Positions 8,368 to 19,177 are shown, counted from the stretch's first letter. The stretch: 64,000 bases of DNA from UBA922 sp964565405 (GCA_964565405.1 CAZMEW010000003.1:13841-77840), one strand, 5' to 3'. Notes: a model not told the origin generated them from the sequence alone. Program-made: numbers and translations.

Positions 8368-10818
8368 CTAGACTACGATATTGAGAATCTTCCCTGGAAC
8401 GTAGATGACTTTTTTCGGTTTTTTATCCTCAATCCATTTTGCAATCTGTTCTTGCTCTCGAGCTGCTTTCAATGCACCTTCTTCCGATGCATCCGGAGCA
8501 ATCTCGATCATTCCCCTTACTTTTCCATTTACCTGCACTGCGAGGGTAATAGTGTCTTCTATTAGTTTTACTGGATCATACTCTGGCCAGTCGGCATAGT
8601 GAATACTTCCTTTACCTCCGAATACTGTATGATGCAATTCTTCAGTGAGATGCACCGCAAAAGGCGCTAGTATTCGATTGAATCGCTCCAATACTGATTT
8701 CTGAATTTTTTCTGCCTTGGTCAACTCATTCACTGCAATCATCATCTCAGAAACTGCGGTATTGAATTGAAATGCAGAGATATCACTACCAACTTTTTTG
8801 ATTGTTTTATGTATCAATTTTTCCTGAGACTCAATCTCGGTTTCAACGAGCTCTTTTTCATATAACCGTGAATAACGCTGTAAAAATTTATATACACCTT
8901 CTACCCCTTTAGTACTCCATGCAGCAGATTGAGTGAATGGTCCAATAAACATTTCATATAAACGGAAACTATCTGCTCCGTATGTCGCAATCACATCATC
9001 TGGATTGATCACATTATTCCATCGTTTACTCATTTTTCTTCCATCTTCTGCCATGATAAGTCCCACATTAATGAGTTTATGGAATGGCTCGTCAGTTGAA
9101 ACAACTCCTTGATCAAACAAAAATTTATGCCAGAATCGGGCGTAAATTAAGTGACGTGTCGCATGTTCAGTACCGCCCACATACAGATCTACTCCATTGT
9201 CACCCATCCAATATTTTTCTTTTTTTGGATCAACTAATTTCTTAGTATTTTTGGGATCAATATAGCGAAGATAATACCAGCTACTTCCTGCCCACTGTGG
9301 CATGGTATTGGTCTCTCGTTTCCCTTCTGGTACATTCACCCAACTTTCAATTGAAGCTAATGGTGATTCACCGGTGCCGGTTGGTTCGTAATGTTCAACT
9401 TTAGGAAGCTCAACAGGTAGGTCTTTGTCTGAGACAACTTCAATCGATCCATCTGATTTATGGATAAATGGAAATGGTTCTCCCCAATAGCGTTGGCGTG
9501 CAAATACCCAATCACGAAGTTTGTATTGTACTTTTCGCGTGCCTTTTTTATTTTCTTCAAGATACCCGATTATCGCATGTTTAGCATCCTCACTAGACAA
9601 GCCTGAGAATTTTCCTGAACAAACCAGTTTACCTTCTTTTGAATAGTGGTCATTCCACTCTTCTGCATATTTTTGAACCTGCCAAACCTGCGTTGCTTCA
9701 TTCCAATATGCTGCAACACTTCCGCTAGAATAAATTACTGGTCGTATTTCAAGATTGAAATTTCTAGCGAATTCAAAATCACGTTCATCATGAGCAGGAA
9801 CTGCCATGATACCTCCTGTTCCATACCCCATCATGACGTAGTCTGCAATCCAAACTGGAATCACACCCCCTGTTACTGGATGCTCAACGGTAATCCCCTG
9901 CAACTCAACACCTGTTTTTTCTTTGGTAGCTTGGCGATCTACATCAGTCTTTGATTTTGTTTTTTCAATATACGCTTCAACCTCATTCCAATTCTTGATT
10001 TCTGATTTTAATTCTTCAACAAGTCCATGCTCTGGTGCCAAAACTAAATACGTGACACCGAATAATGTGTCAGGGCGTGTGGTGAATACCTCGATTGTTG
10101 AATTTGAACTTTGAACTTTGAACTTTACAATTGCTCCTTCGCTTCGACCAATCCAGTGACGCTGCATATCCTTGATTGAGTCTTCCCAATCAAGTCTGTC
10201 TAACCCTTCAAGCAATCGATCCGCGTATTTGGTAATTTTTATGAGCCATTGGCGTAGTTTTTTCTTTTCAACAACCGAACCACAACGCTCGCACTTTCCA
10301 TCTTCTAGATCTTCGAGGGCTAAACCAGTTTTACATGTAGGGCACCAAATGATTGGCTCATATACTTCTTCCATGAGCCCAGCTTCAAACATTCGAGCGA
10401 TACACCATTGTGTCCATTTGTAATATTCTGGATCAGTCGTATTGATTTCGCGAGTCCAATCAAAATTGAATCCGATTTTTTCTAACTGTGATTTGAATAC
10501 TTCAATATTTTTTTCAACTGCAACACTTGGATGTACTTTATTCTTAATCGCATAATTTTCTGCAGGCAAACCAAAAGCGTCCCAGCCCATCGGATGAAGC
10601 ACATTGAAGCCATTCATTTTTTTGAAACGAGAATAGATATCTGTTGCAATATACCCTTTCGGGTGCCCCACATGCAGTCCTGCACCGCTCGGATATGGAA
10701 ACATGTCGAGCACATAGCATTTCTGCCTGTCTGTCGTATCTTCCACTCGATAGATGTTGTGCTCGTCCCAATATTTTCTCCACTTATCTTCAATTTCTTT
10801 TGGATTATAGGTACTCAT
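8368..10818 (-). CDS. leuS: Leucyl-tRNA synthetase
   Basis: This class Ia aminoacyl-tRNA synthetase charges tRNA-Leu. At 816 residues it is slightly short for bacterial LeuS (about 860). The HIGH motif is HVGH at residues 49-52 (YPSGAGLHVGHPKGY). A zinc-ribbon insert CPTCKTG ... CERCG lies near 160-180. The CP1 editing domain follows (FTTRPDTLFGVTYLVLAPEH, then GGIMAVPAHDERDFEFA). The KMSKS loop near residue 593 reads KMSKR. The anticodon-binding helical domain and a C-terminal domain complete it. It ends in TAG, one base before the comEC start, which shows that TAG is a normal stop in this genome. Confidence 0.98.
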   Translation of the reverse strand: MSTYNPKEIEDKWRKYWDEHNIYRVEDTTDRQKCYVLDMFPYPSGAGLHVGHPKGYIATDIYSRFKKMNGFNVLHPMGWDAFGLPAENYAIKNKVHPSVAVEKNIEVFKSQLEKIGFNFDWTREINTTDPEYYKWTQWCIARMFEAGLMEEVYEPIIWCPTCKTGLALEDLEDGKCERCGSVVEKKKLRQWLIKITKYADRLLEGLDRLDWEDSIKDMQRHWIGRSEGAIVKFKVQSSNSTIEVFTTRPDTLFGVTYLVLAPEHGLVEELKSEIKNWNEVEAYIEKTKSKTDVDRQATKEKTGVELQGITVEHPVTGGVIPVWIADYVMMGYGTGGIMAVPAHDERDFEFARNFNLEIRPVIYSSGSVAAYWNEATQVWQVQKYAEEWNDHYSKEGKLVCSGKFSGLSSEDAKHAIIGYLEENKKGTRKVQYKLRDWVFARQRYWGEPFPFIHKSDGSIEVVSDKDLPVELPKVEHYEPTGTGESPLASIESWVNVPEGKRETNTMPQWAGSSWYYLRYIDPKNTKKLVDPKKEKYWMGDNGVDLYVGGTEHATRHLIYARFWHKFLFDQGVVSTDEPFHKLINVGLIMAEDGRKMSKRWNNVINPDDVIATYGADSFRLYEMFIGPFTQSAAWSTKGVEGVYKFLQRYSRLYEKELVETEIESQEKLIHKTIKKVGSDISAFQFNTAVSEMMIAVNELTKAEKIQKSVLERFNRILAPFAVHLTEELHHTVFGGKGSIHYADWPEYDPVKLIEDTITLAVQVNGKVRGMIEIAPDASEEGALKAAREQEQIAKWIEDKKPKKVIYVPGKILNIVV

Positions 10819-10886
10819 ATCCAGAGAGAATCGTAATATAATTCTTTATAGTAGCTTAGCTGTGTATTTTATGCAACATCTACATT

Positions 10887-13800
10887 CTATATCATTGGCA
10901 TGGTTCTGACTCGAACTTGCTCCTTTTTCTCATTAATCGAAGGTTTTTCTTGTACCTTTGATAGGGTGAAAGTCTTGGCAATAATACCACCCGTACCTTT
11001 TGTTTTCTCACTTGAGAAATCTATTGTATCGCTCTTGTAGAGTTCATACCCTTGTTTCTCCGCAGTTAGATAATAGGTGCTTGGTCCGACCAAAATAGCA
11101 TACCGACCATTTGAATCAGTGATTGCAGTTTCGACTAATTTGTTGTAGGTTGCGTCAAATATTCGAATTACCACTTTTGAAAGTGGCTTTCTACTTTGGG
11201 TATCCATAACCACTCCATGCGTTCCTTTAATCTTTTGGTGAGATAAACGTTTCATGGCACCATACAGGAAAAGGTGGAGTAAAAGGAGCGCAGTTATCCA
11301 CGGTTTAGGCGAGATCACAAACGATCCAATTGTGGCTACGGTCCCAAGTAAACTTCCTGTTTTTTGTATTATTTTTCTTGAATATTCTTTTAGAAGTAGT
11401 TGGTTGGTTTTTTCTTCAATCACCAGCTCAAGCGGAATATTGTAATTGATCTCATGAGCGTCGGCTCCAACTTCAACAGGTCCTCCATTGTATAAATTTG
11501 GATACACTGAATCCTCTGATGTAGACATCTTATGTGGTGTGTATCCTTCTTTGTGTGTTTCCAATGTATATTCTCCTGGATTTGCCACCATGAAATAACG
11601 TCCTTTTGTATCAGTTACTTGTGTTCGAGTTATCTGTTTTGTATTGCCACGCAGCAATCGAACAGTCGCCAAATCTACGGGCATCTTAGTATACGCATTA
11701 AACACTACACCCCACTTCTTTTGTTTCCTTCTCTTCAGTAGGAGAAGTGGCTGAGAGAAAATTAATCTTGCATACATCATGAGCTCGGCTGCGAGTGAGG
11801 TGCCACCCACAACAACATTCACTGCAGCCGCTGCGGCAATCACTGGAGCTACCACTACTTCATTGGTTTTTTCAACAGCAGGATTATCGATAACTTCTTT
11901 GGTTTTTTCAACGGCGGCTTTAGTTGCTTCAGTTACAGCTTTGACTGCAGGAATTGATTCAAGTGACTCCCCTAGGTCGGTGAAGAAGGTCGAGACTGAT
12001 TGAGTTACCACCTTAGCAGATTCAGTGACTGAGGATACAACTGATTCAGCCACAGTTGATTCAGTTGTATCCACGGGAGACTCTTCTCCTCCATTTGATC
12101 CGAGGTTACTCATAGACTCCTCAGCGGGTTCGTTTGTATCCACAGGAGACTCTTCTCCTCCCGGAGTTGTCACAGGAGTCTCTTCAACTGGTGGTTCTTC
12201 AGTCGGTGGTTCTTCAGCTGGCGGATTCTGAGGATGAGATATGAATCCCAAATCGATATTTGAGACCGTAGGAGAGGAGAGGTTACCGGCTGCGTCTTCT
12301 GAAGCAACGGAAAGCGTATAGTTGGTATTTTGGAGGGGGTTTGGGAATGTGAATGACCAATTTCCCTGACTATCAGTTTCAGTATAGAAAGTTTCAACTG
12401 ACGCAAGACGAATACCTGATGCCATTACTCCCGAGGAGAGTGTCAGGACAATTCGAGAGAGAGGCTCGGCAGAACCCACCACTGTCGGATTAAGTGCGGT
12501 GGTGCTTGAGGTATTTTTCCTCACGTAGATTCCTCGTGTGCTGTTATACCTGAGCTCAGATGAAGTAAGACTAAATGAGGGAGAGGGAGGACTAGTCGCA
12601 TCAAGTACAATCACATCATAAGCATCATAGATCCCATAGGAATTACTAAATCTTGCATATACTTTTTTTTCTCCGTCCCCTGGAGAGAGTGTCACTACGG
12701 TTGATGATACTACCGGAGCGTATGAGACACCCTGAAAATCAGGTGTGAGCGAAAGCATGTAGGAGATTACAAATTCAGTATTCAGTGTAATAGTCACCTC
12801 TCGTGACTTAGTGTAGAAATCCCCATGGTTAATAAGAATCAGTCCTGAGGGATTGGAGAGGGTCGTAGTTGGGGTTATCGTTGAAGTCGGAGTGGTGTCT
12901 GGAGGAGGAGGGGGTGGATCAAAACCGCCTCCATTACCTCCTGAAGGGGCGTTGGTTGTAGCGCTAAACGTACCTGAATATGCGCTCTCATTCCCATAGC
13001 TATCCACTGCTTTAATCTGGAATGTATATTGTGTATTTTCGGTAAGACCTGCATAAGTCACTGAAGTGTCAGATGTTTCAGTTGGAACCCCAGAGATCGT
13101 TGAAGAGACTACGTAATAATCTGCTCCTCCGACGGTATCCCACGAGAGGGTGATTGAGGTTTGGGTTCGATTTGCGAGAGAAAGGATTGGAATTGATGGT
13201 GAAAGTAGTGGACTATCGATCGTGAACATACCACTAATCCTCGAGCCCTCGTCTTCTCCGTCATACGGAGTCAAAAACATACAATATTGCCCCTCACTGC
13301 CCGGTTCATCAATCGACGAAAGCCAGGTAGTCGTCACGTGTGTAATCGGATAAGTAGATAGAGGGTCAATAATAATTGATGCAATTCGTCGATTATCGCC
13401 TGCGCTGTTATCAATATTAATCCCATATGTTGAAGTCACAGTGGTAGTAGAAAAAGTTGCCAATGAGGTGCCCGAATATGTACAAGATCCTGAAACTGCG
13501 TCTGCATATTCTGCTTTTATAGAGAGCGTATCACGATCACCATCTGAAATACCAAACATGATTGACGGATCACTATCGAACACATCAGAAAGTGGAGTAG
13601 ATATATCCATTACTCCGAACAAATCTTCTGAATAATCAACAATATACAACTTTCCTTCCTGTACAACAGGACGCAGTGGTGAAGAAAACCTATCATGATC
13701 GATCACATAACCTACCGAATGTGCTTCGAGTGGACTAGAAATATCAATAACCCATATACCAGGATTCACGCCAACCATAGACACATATATATATTCCCCC

Positions 13801-16800
13801 GATATCTCTAAACGTGAAGTATTATCAATGACTGAAGCTGGTCCTTCTACGATCTTTACAATTTCTGGACTTGAAACATCAGAGATATCGATCACGACCA
13901 CACTATCATTATCCGCAGAGCTCACATATGCATACCCTTCCTCCACTACAACGCCAAAAGAGTTATCAAATATACGACTATCCTCAATCACACTTATAAT
14001 ACTTGGTGATGCTGGAGTACTGATATCAACAATTACAAACTGTCCTGCAAGAGTGGTGACATATGCATAATCACCCAATACCCTAACTGACACAGGAAAG
14101 TCCATACGTGAATCATCTGCAATTGTTCCAACAACTACTGGGGTGAGTGGACTCGATACATCAATAATGCGAAGTGAGCTGTAATTATCAGTCGCCGCGA
14201 CCACATACGCATACTCACCACTCTTCGTGAGTGCCATAAATTCGGGGTTCCCCGAAACAAAATCAATTCCACTTACTATTTCCGGATCAGTGGAACTCGA
14301 GATGTCAATAACTTTGAAACTATTATCCAATACATTTGCCGCAAATGCGTACTCACCCGATACTTCAATACCATAAATTCCTCGTAACTCCGCAGTACTT
14401 GCAATTGAACCAATGACCACAGGATTCGTACTACTTGCAATATCGAGCACATGAAACCCTCCATCATACGTACCTGCCTGCATTGCACCGACATACGCGT
14501 ATTCTCCTGAAACAGCCAATGCTGAGGCATGATCAAAAATGGTACTTGTGATGGTGCTCAAAATTAAAGGTTTGTAGATGTTAATATATAACTCTGGAGC
14601 TTCGTTTTCTTTCAAGATGCTAAACTCTCCACTCTGTGCAACCCCCGCACTAAGCCCGCCACCGGCCACATAAACACTTGAACTCACTACGGAATTAGAT
14701 GAAGTGTAGTTAATAAAAACACAACCACCAGCACCACCTCCATACTCAGAGGGGACAGGATCAGGATCCACTCCGTTATTTCCTCCTCTGACAAAAATTT
14801 CCCCATGCCCTCCGATTATGGGAGCAGTCAATTTGACTCCACCACCTGCTCCTGCACCAGATATAGATTCAAATACAACATCACCCACATACAGATCATA
14901 CGAACCATTTTCCCCATCAGCATAAATATCACCACTGAGAGTTATCTCGTTGGTTGCACTAAGCCATACCAATCCACCTCCATTTCCTCCTGGTCGGCCA
15001 GTGCCCGTATCAAAATATCCCGAACTTCCACCCGAACCGAGCGTTTGTGGATTAGAAGCATTACAGTATGCTTCTCCACCCGCACCCGCAGAAGTTCCAT
15101 CTGGGTTGTTCGCAGTACCTTCGCCTCCATGACCCGCACCAACACCAACACCATATATAAAGCTGCCACCCCCAGGACCATTTCCACTACCACTATTAAT
15201 TCCACCAGCAAAACCCTTCCCAGTAACATCAATTACACCTCCCGATTCAATTGATATATCATCAGCGTGCACATACACCATCTGCTGTTGTGTATCCCCT
15301 CCCGTATTCTCGTAATGTGTAAGCGTTCCACCGCTACCAACTGTGAAAGAATCCAATGTGAGTGGTGTAGTACTAGTAAAATTTCTCAGGACTACAGTAC
15401 CCTGATTACCAATTGTGATATCGAGTGTATTTGCCTGCCCAGTAACTCGGTCTATTAGTTGCGCGCGACGGGAAATATCTTCGTGCTGGAGTTCAAGTGT
15501 TACATCCTCGATATGTGCTCCTGAAGAGAGACGCAATTCCACGTCCCCCTGAATTCGAACAGTGCCTGACGGACTACTACCCTGAAACGGAGTTGCTCCT
15601 GTGAGTGTAAAATCAGTTATAGCGAAACTGTCTGCAATAACATACACAGAAGAGGTTGATACTGATAGGGTACTCAATATATCGTCACCAGATAATGGAA
15701 CATACTTAGTACCCGCAATAGTAAAATTTTGATCAATACCATATGCTGGTGTAGTGGTTGCGGTTATATACATGTTTCGAACCGATTCATCTGCTTTTTC
15801 AACCAACACTACCCCAGCTCCCCCATTTTCAAATCCTACTCCACCGTCAACTATAATAGCTGCTCCATCAAGTGTACTGGTCGTAGCATATCGTACTCGA
15901 ACACACCCTCCGCCTCCACCTCCACCGTCTGCATCAAAACTATTTCCACCTCGCGCAGTAATCGGTGCTTCTGGAGTACCATTGATTGTATCGGCGAGAA
16001 GAAAAATACTACCACCAGAACCTGCTCCTGCGCCCTCGCCTGCGTTTTGCCCTGACTGGGAATCCGCATCTGCAGTGATACGCCCATTGATAGTGAGGAT
16101 GTTATTTGCTTCCAGTCGCACAAAACCACCTCCATCTCCCCCTGTAGACGTAGCACTTCCTCCACCTCCACTTCCACCTTCTGTCGGGCCCAGCTCTCCA
16201 TATGCCGAAAAACTACACGTACTAAATCCTCCAAAATTTGTCACACTGCTAAAACCACCAGTCCCAGCATTACTTCCACCAGCACCTGTATTACCATTAG
16301 TATCTGCGTCTCCGCCACCATTTCCATACCCATCTTCACCGATCTCACCACCAGGCGAACCATCATTATCCACTCGCACATGTCCTCCTGGTTCGATTAT
16401 GATATTTTCTGCAACAAAATCAAGTTTGTACTCAGTCGTGGAAGTATTTTGCAAATGTTGCATCACTCCATCATCAATCGTCAATGTTCCACTAATCGTT
16501 TGACGTGTTGAGGTTGCTTGTATAAATAGACTTTCAGAAATTGTAAGGTCGCCACCCGTTCCAATACTTCCTGAAAGCAAAAAACGCACATCAGGACCTG
16601 CAAGTGTGAGTGAGCTGAAATTGATAGTAGAGGTTGCTGATATAAACATATCGTCACCCGTAATCACCACATCATCGGTTGCTGTTGGTATGACCCCCGT
16701 ACTCCAATTTGCCGCATTATCCCAAAAACCCCCTGACGGAGAACCCACCCAAGTCACTGCATCAGCTTCTGCAGTAGGAATAAAAAAGGCTAAAAATCCA

Positions 16801-16877
16801 AACGCAAAATGGTTTAGTAACACTAATACTAAACCTGAGACCACGGTGAGTCTTTGGTAGAATTTTAGTCTAGTCAT
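10887..16877 (-). CDS. Giant modular surface protein (glycine-rich repeats, LVIVD propeller, FN3, membrane module)
   Basis: This 1996-residue protein has a Sec signal peptide (hydrophobic 13-32, likely cleavage after TAEADA near 40). Residues 40-790 are glycine-rich beta-repeat sequence that starts with FWDNAANWSTGVIPTATDD, a motif common in autotransporter-like passengers, and are probably a beta-helix. Residues about 790-1120 hold LVIVD-type propeller repeats (SGEYAYV ... VIDISS). An FN3 domain is near 1240-1330 (SITLSWDTVGGADYYVV), followed by a proline-rich linker and further Ig-like sequence. After an acidic P/E/T-rich spacer come a membrane span and KRRKQKK (about 1690-1735), a carboxypeptidase-regulatory-like domain (WGVVFNAYTKMPVDLATV), a membrane hairpin and a second such domain (GVVMDTQSRKPLSKVVIR). 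The C-terminal module recurs in the protein at 48533-50570. Ligands are unknown. Confidence 0.85.
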   Translation of the reverse strand: MTRLKFYQRLTVVSGLVLVLLNHFAFGFLAFFIPTAEADAVTWVGSPSGGFWDNAANWSTGVIPTATDDVVITGDDMFISATSTINFSSLTLAGPDVRFLLSGSIGTGGDLTISESLFIQATSTRQTISGTLTIDDGVMQHLQNTSTTEYKLDFVAENIIIEPGGHVRVDNDGSPGGEIGEDGYGNGGGDADTNGNTGAGGSNAGTGGFSSVTNFGGFSTCSFSAYGELGPTEGGSGGGGSATSTGGDGGGFVRLEANNILTINGRITADADSQSGQNAGEGAGAGSGGSIFLLADTINGTPEAPITARGGNSFDADGGGGGGGCVRVRYATTSTLDGAAIIVDGGVGFENGGAGVVLVEKADESVRNMYITATTTPAYGIDQNFTIAGTKYVPLSGDDILSTLSVSTSSVYVIADSFAITDFTLTGATPFQGSSPSGTVRIQGDVELRLSSGAHIEDVTLELQHEDISRRAQLIDRVTGQANTLDITIGNQGTVVLRNFTSTTPLTLDSFTVGSGGTLTHYENTGGDTQQQMVYVHADDISIESGGVIDVTGKGFAGGINSGSGNGPGGGSFIYGVGVGAGHGGEGTANNPDGTSAGAGGEAYCNASNPQTLGSGGSSGYFDTGTGRPGGNGGGLVWLSATNEITLSGDIYADGENGSYDLYVGDVVFESISGAGAGGGVKLTAPIIGGHGEIFVRGGNNGVDPDPVPSEYGGGAGGCVFINYTSSNSVVSSSVYVAGGGLSAGVAQSGEFSILKENEAPELYINIYKPLILSTITSTIFDHASALAVSGEYAYVGAMQAGTYDGGFHVLDIASSTNPVVIGSIASTAELRGIYGIEVSGEYAFAANVLDNSFKVIDISSSTDPEIVSGIDFVSGNPEFMALTKSGEYAYVVAATDNYSSLRIIDVSSPLTPVVVGTIADDSRMDFPVSVRVLGDYAYVTTLAGQFVIVDISTPASPSIISVIEDSRIFDNSFGVVVEEGYAYVSSADNDSVVVIDISDVSSPEIVKIVEGPASVIDNTSRLEISGEYIYVSMVGVNPGIWVIDISSPLEAHSVGYVIDHDRFSSPLRPVVQEGKLYIVDYSEDLFGVMDISTPLSDVFDSDPSIMFGISDGDRDTLSIKAEYADAVSGSCTYSGTSLATFSTTTVTSTYGINIDNSAGDNRRIASIIIDPLSTYPITHVTTTWLSSIDEPGSEGQYCMFLTPYDGEDEGSRISGMFTIDSPLLSPSIPILSLANRTQTSITLSWDTVGGADYYVVSSTISGVPTETSDTSVTYAGLTENTQYTFQIKAVDSYGNESAYSGTFSATTNAPSGGNGGGFDPPPPPPDTTPTSTITPTTTLSNPSGLILINHGDFYTKSREVTITLNTEFVISYMLSLTPDFQGVSYAPVVSSTVVTLSPGDGEKKVYARFSNSYGIYDAYDVIVLDATSPPSPSFSLTSSELRYNSTRGIYVRKNTSSTTALNPTVVGSAEPLSRIVLTLSSGVMASGIRLASVETFYTETDSQGNWSFTFPNPLQNTNYTLSVASEDAAGNLSSPTVSNIDLGFISHPQNPPAEEPPTEEPPVEETPVTTPGGEESPVDTNEPAEESMSNLGSNGGEESPVDTTESTVAESVVSSVTESAKVVTQSVSTFFTDLGESLESIPAVKAVTEATKAAVEKTKEVIDNPAVEKTNEVVVAPVIAAAAAVNVVVGGTSLAAELMMYARLIFSQPLLLLKRRKQKKWGVVFNAYTKMPVDLATVRLLRGNTKQITRTQVTDTKGRYFMVANPGEYTLETHKEGYTPHKMSTSEDSVYPNLYNGGPVEVGADAHEINYNIPLELVIEEKTNQLLLKEYSRKIIQKTGSLLGTVATIGSFVISPKPWITALLLLHLFLYGAMKRLSHQKIKGTHGVVMDTQSRKPLSKVVIRIFDATYNKLVETAITDSNGRYAILVGPSTYYLTAEKQGYELYKSDTIDFSSEKTKGTGGIIAKTFTLSKVQEKPSINEKKEQVRVRTMPMI

Positions 16878-16910
16878 GCGGGCATATTTTCACTACTAAA
16901 CTTGCACATA

Positions 16911-16940
16911 ATTATACCTTTTTATGCATAAGTATCAAAA
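16911..16940 (-). promoter_or_regulatory. Promoter of the 1996-residue surface protein gene
   Basis: The minus strand has TTGATA (16940-16935), an 18-base spacer and a consensus TATAAT (16916-16911), about 34 bases before the ATG at 16877. Confidence 0.65.
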
Positions 16941-16954
16941 TTTTTTATACACAA

Positions 16955-16983
16955 AAAAGCGGAGAGTTTCTCCGCTTTTTTTC
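16955..16983 (-). terminator. Rho-independent terminator after the glutamate dehydrogenase gene
   Basis: The stem GCGGAGA/TCTCCGC is flanked by A- and T-runs immediately downstream of the gene's stop codon at 16985. It could work in both orientations and insulates the surface protein gene from the dehydrogenase operon. Confidence 0.85.
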
Positions 16984-16984
16984 T

Positions 16985-18205
16985 CTAGCTCATTTTCTCC
17001 ACAATTCTTTCTATTGCTTTTACAAAAGCTGCTTTTCTTAGAGGAATGTTATATTGTACTGACGCCTCCCAAATATCAGTAAACGCGCTAACCATAGCAT
17101 TCTTTAATTTTTTTAGCACTTCTTCTTCACTCCAGTGTTCATGTCTAATATTTTGCTGCCATTCAAAGCAACTCACCGTGACTCCCCCCGCATTTGCAAG
17201 CACATCTGGCACAAGTACGATATTTTTTTCAGCGAAAATTTCATCAGCTTCAGGAGTGGTTGGACCATTGGCTAATTCAACAATTGTGCGTGCTCGAATT
17301 TTAGACGCATTATCTTGTGTAATGACACTTTCAAGTGCTGCGGGGATCAAAATATCAACATCAAGCTCAAGCAATTCTTCATTTGAAATACCCATTGTTC
17401 CTTGAAAATTAACCACACTCTTGGTATTTTTCTTATGCTCCATAAGCGAGCGTATATCTAAACCTTCAGGGTTATATATTCCTCCTTTTGAATCACTGAC
17501 CGCAACAATCTTATATCCATTCTCTGATAAAATGTCCGCTACATGGCTCCCTGCATTCCCAAATCCCTGAATCGCGATTTTAGTTTCTTTGGGTACAAAA
17601 TTCATATGTCGTGCAAGCTCTTCTACACAGTGCACCCCACCTTGTGCAGTTGCATATTCCCGAACTTCTGATCCACCTTGAGTTAGAGGTTTCCCAGTAA
17701 TAACTCCTGGATCTTTTTTCCCTGAGATACTCTAAAATTCATTCCTCATCCATCCCATAATTTCTCCGGTCGTATAGACATCTGGAGCCGGAATATCGAT
17801 ATCCGAACCCAAATATCTCCACAATTGACGCACGTACCCGCGCGACAACTGTTCAAGTTCATTTTTTGATAACTTCTTTGGATCAACTACAACCCCACCT
17901 TTGCCGCCACCCAACGGAAGTCCAAGTGCAGCGCATTTGATGGTCATCCAAAATGATAAAGCCTTGACCTCCTCTTCAGTCACACCCCAATGATAGCGAA
18001 TTCCTCCTTTATACGGACCAAGTGTATTATTGAATTGTGCACGATACCCTGTAAACACCTGCACTTCTCCAGAATCCATTTTTATGGGAATTGAAATCGT
18101 GATTACTCGATCTGGATGAGATAATAATTCAATTTTATCTTTTGAAAGATTGATAATTGAGGCAGCCTTCTTCAATTGTTCCATCGCATTCTCGAAAGGA
18201 TTCAT
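16985..18205 (-). pseudogene. gdhA: Glu/Leu/Phe/Val-type glutamate dehydrogenase, interrupted by one in-frame TAG
   Basis: The family interconverts glutamate and 2-oxoglutarate with NAD(P). The N-terminal part (157 residues, 18205-17735) has the substrate domain motifs YKGGIRYHWGVTEEEVKAL and MTIKCAALGLPLGGGKGG, including the conserved lysines. It ends at IMGWMRNEF, followed by TAG at 17734-17732. The same frame continues without any shift as SISGKKDPGVITGKPLTQGG and then the Rossmann domain (IQGFGNAGSHVADIL) to a normal end. Together the parts make about 406 residues, normal for the family. No base has been gained or lost; only one codon is a stop. Options are a recent nonsense mutation, an assembly error, readthrough, or two subunits (a GTG at 17635 could start the second). 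The rest looks well conserved, so inactivation, if real, is recent. It lies 11 bases after the DUF4349 gene. Confidence 0.85.
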
Positions 18206-18216
18206 AACTTGAAAAT

Positions 18217-19146
18217 TTATTTATTAATATGTGAACGGCGAATACGCTTTGATACATACCAAATTATCAGAAGTATTACACCCCATACTGGTATATACAC
18301 CACCAACCAAATGATGATACTTATCAATGCTTTGCCTAATTCAACGAGAGATCTGAGTGCGGACTTGAATATTCCTGCAGGCCTCCACTCATTCGAACTA
18401 TCAAGCACCGGCAGAGACGCGCTATCAAGAGAAAAATACACTGTAAGCGTTGAATAGTCTGCACTTTCGTTCAAATACTTCATACGGCCTGTGGTTCTTT
18501 CAATCACGGCGCGAATATTCGTCAATTCTCGCTGTACAGAAAGGATGTCCTCAATTTTTTGAGCTTTTTTCATAATCTCAAGAAACTGCGCTTCGGTTGC
18601 TTGGTAGTTTTTGAGCTCCGCTTCAAGATCAATAAATTCCTCAGTCACGTCTTGCCCATTAATACTTTCATCTTTGACTACACCGATTTCATGGATATGT
18701 GCAATAGTTCCTTCAAATTCAGATGCAGGTACGCGAAGAACTATGGTTGCACGTGGACTTACATCCATATCGTATACTTGACTTGAGACAATAAACCCTT
18801 TTTTTTCTTCAACAAACTTACGAAATTCTCCTGTCTTGTCTTCAACCGAATCTACCACCACACTCATCTGCCCAGTTTTTACAAGCAATCGGCTCGCACC
18901 TTCTCTCAACACTCCAGTTGATCCCGTCTCCCCATCATACGGCGGATAGGGGGATATTTCTCCCGCCACAGGCATTATCGTCATCTCGCTTGGGACAACT
19001 GGTGCGCCACCACTAAGCGACATATCGTTCATCATCCGATCAGTCACTCGAAAAGCCAGTCGATCCGGTGTCACAAACTTCCAGATAGTAAATATTGCGA
19101 GTACCAGCAATATAACCCCCGACACCCATAAGACGCGACGATTCAT
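18217..19146 (-). CDS. DUF4349 membrane protein
   Basis: This is a member of the DUF4349 family of membrane proteins of unknown function. The ATG at 19146 is chosen because MNRRVLWVSG places basic residues before the first membrane span (about residues 5-23); an ATG three codons earlier is possible. Residues about 85-260 hold the family domain (KTGQMSVVVDSVEDKTGEF ... FIDLEAELKNYQATE ... YSTLTVYF), including a predicted coiled coil around 165-235. A C-terminal span (ALISIIIWLVVYIPVWGVIL) and a basic tail (KRIRRSH) follow. The topology is probably an extracytoplasmic domain between two membrane anchors. It is upstream of the dehydrogenase gene, but a functional link is not evident. Confidence 0.85.
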   Translation of the reverse strand: MNRRVLWVSGVILLVLAIFTIWKFVTPDRLAFRVTDRMMNDMSLSGGAPVVPSEMTIMPVAGEISPYPPYDGETGSTGVLREGASRLLVKTGQMSVVVDSVEDKTGEFRKFVEEKKGFIVSSQVYDMDVSPRATIVLRVPASEFEGTIAHIHEIGVVKDESINGQDVTEEFIDLEAELKNYQATEAQFLEIMKKAQKIEDILSVQRELTNIRAVIERTTGRMKYLNESADYSTLTVYFSLDSASLPVLDSSNEWRPAGIFKSALRSLVELGKALISIIIWLVVYIPVWGVILLIIWYVSKRIRRSHINK

Positions 19147-19177
19147 ATGATACAAGTTAGTGAATAATGCGAAAATA

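Noticed and set aside
12025..12231. Thr/Ser-rich plus-strand open frame
   Set aside because: Antisense shadow of the acidic P/E/T-rich spacer of the 1996-residue protein.
15754..16503. 249-residue plus-strand open frame rich in proline
   Set aside because: It is the antisense of the glycine-rich repeats of the 1996-residue protein; it has no start signals.
17732..17734. TAG as a reassigned sense codon
   Set aside because: leuS, which has a predictable end, stops with TAG, and the dehydrogenase gene itself also ends in TAG; a genome-wide reassignment is not supported.
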